Shown here one piece after another: positions 5,522-6,137 of a stretch of 6,137 nt of DNA. Source of the stretch: Negativicutes bacterium (GTDB taxonomy: Bacteria > Bacillota_C > Negativicutes > Sporomusales_B > JARLHX01). Where the stretch lies: positions 1 through 6,137 of the forward strand of contig JARLHX010000132.1 in the NCBI GenBank assembly GCA_031292035.1, in the 5' to 3' direction. A program made the position numbers and the translations under genes. The notes below the pieces were generated by a model that saw only the letters and a list, made by a program, of their open reading frames with translations, searched no databases and was not told where the DNA came from. Numbering within the stretch: the stretch's first letter is position 1; every line of letters starts with the position of its first letter.

Positions 5522-6137
5522 ATAATCACCCTCATTCCGACTGTCATCGTGTGTTTGTTGCTCTCGAAATGATGATCGCAGGTGTCAAGCAGGAGGGTCC
5601 GGTTCAGGCTAATATCGCCGAGGTTGGGAATATCGATGGTGACCATGTGACCGGCGCGAAGGCCGACGACGCCGAGACAATTTTCCAGCCGCAGGGTCCG
5701 AAGGATGCGGTTATAATAAGCCAGGCAGATATTCGCCTTCTCCTGAATTTGGGCGGCGTTCAGGTTTTCGTCAACCGTTTCATATTTTTGAAGGACGCCC
5801 CAGTCGCCCATGTTCCCACTGTCCTGGGCTATGTAGACGTCGCCATGACCGGTCTTTTTGTTTGGCTGCACCAGTTTTATTTTGTTGAAGGTATCGGCGT
5901 CGATGTCGGTTTTGTAGTTGTAGTCGGTGACCAGGCTACCGGTCCCCAGGATGACGTCGACATACATGTTTTTCGCCTCAGTGAGGGCCAGGGCGCCAAA
6001 GTCGTCATAAAAATTATAAAGCAGCCCGGTGTTAAGCTGCGTTTGTTGAAGGGCATAATAGATTATATCAAGTAAGGACTTATTTTCTTGAACCATCGTT
6101 GCATTGATAATATAGCCGGTGTCGGCGATGGTGCCGA
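5518..6137 (-). CDS. xkdQ: Baseplate hub protein, XkdQ/YqbQ family (5' end missing)
   Basis: C-terminal 205 residues of the PBSX XkdQ-type hub protein, the counterpart of gpD/gp27, which forms the ring at the tail tube end and holds the central spike. The reading frame stays open to the window edge at 6137, so the N-terminal part lies outside. Seen in the sequence, counting from the internal Met at 6096: YDDFGALAL (about 30-38), SLVTDYNYKTDIDADTFNKI (54-73), LVQPNKKTGHGDVYIAQDS (75-93), WGVLQKYETVDENLNAAQIQ (99-118), LRAGHMVTIDIPNLGDISLN (146-165) and a closing HTMTVGMRVII. This succession is characteristic of the XkdQ family. It ends in TGA inside ATGA, overlapping the next start by four bases, which implies coupled translation. 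Family assignment is firm; the hub role comes from known homologues. Confidence 0.93.
   Translation of the reverse strand, partial: GTIADTGYIINATMVQENKSLLDIIYYALQQTQLNTGLLYNFYDDFGALALTEAKNMYVDVILGTGSLVTDYNYKTDIDADTFNKIKLVQPNKKTGHGDVYIAQDSGNMGDWGVLQKYETVDENLNAAQIQEKANICLAYYNRILRTLRLENCLGVVGLRAGHMVTIDIPNLGDISLNRTLLLDTCDHHFESNKHTMTVGMRVII

Noticed and set aside
5551..6075. Plus-strand open frame of 174 codons opposite xkdQ
   Set aside because: It is a shadow of xkdQ; it has no family motif and no supporting gene context on the plus strand.
5518..6096. Internal ATG at 6096 as the true start of the hub protein
   Set aside because: The frame stays open upstream to the window edge and XkdQ proteins are much longer than 192 residues, so this is an internal methionine.

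Overview
The window is a stretch of the late, structural-to-lysis part of a prophage (or phage) with a contractile, PBSX/XkdQ-U type tail. Every gene I can support lies on the minus strand, so the operon reads from right (6137) to left (1). Ten genes are seen, eight complete and two cut by the window ends. They are packed with 1-11 base overlaps or very short gaps, each with a purine-rich ribosome binding site. I see no internal promoter, terminator, RNA gene, insertion sequence or CRISPR array. The longest stretch without a gene is about 40 bases.

Layout in transcription order: end of the baseplate hub protein XkdQ (6137-5518), XkdR/DUF2577 (5521-5108), XkdS/DUF2634, a gp25-like sheath-initiator type protein (5108-4695), baseplate wedge protein XkdT/gpJ (4694-3519), XkdU/DUF2313 with a long extra C-terminal domain (3529-2603), a short tail fibre with a collar domain (2601-1606), a tail-fibre assembly-like protein (1591-1094), a two-helix membrane protein that is the best holin candidate (1054-695), an XhlA-like small membrane protein (698-471), and an N-acetylmuramoyl-L-alanine amidase endolysin cut by the left edge (447-1). 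The first five build the baseplate, the next two the receptor-binding tip, and the last three lyse the cell.

Host: the XkdQ-R-S-T-U order and the XhlA/Amidase_3 lysis genes point to a Bacillota (Firmicutes) phage. The fibre C-terminus and its partner protein instead resemble fibre modules common in phages of Gram-negative bacteria. Together with the moderately GC-rich composition and the amidase sequence, this suggests, as inference only, a host among the outer-membrane-bearing Bacillota (Negativicutes, for example Sporomusa/Pelosinus relatives).

Nothing here is a clearly undescribed system. The points most worth a second look are the mixed Gram-positive baseplate and Gram-negative-type fibre tip, an HxH motif in the XkdR protein like that of iron-loaded phage spikes, the extra domain on XkdU, and a lysis cassette without a recognisable XhlB holin or spanin.
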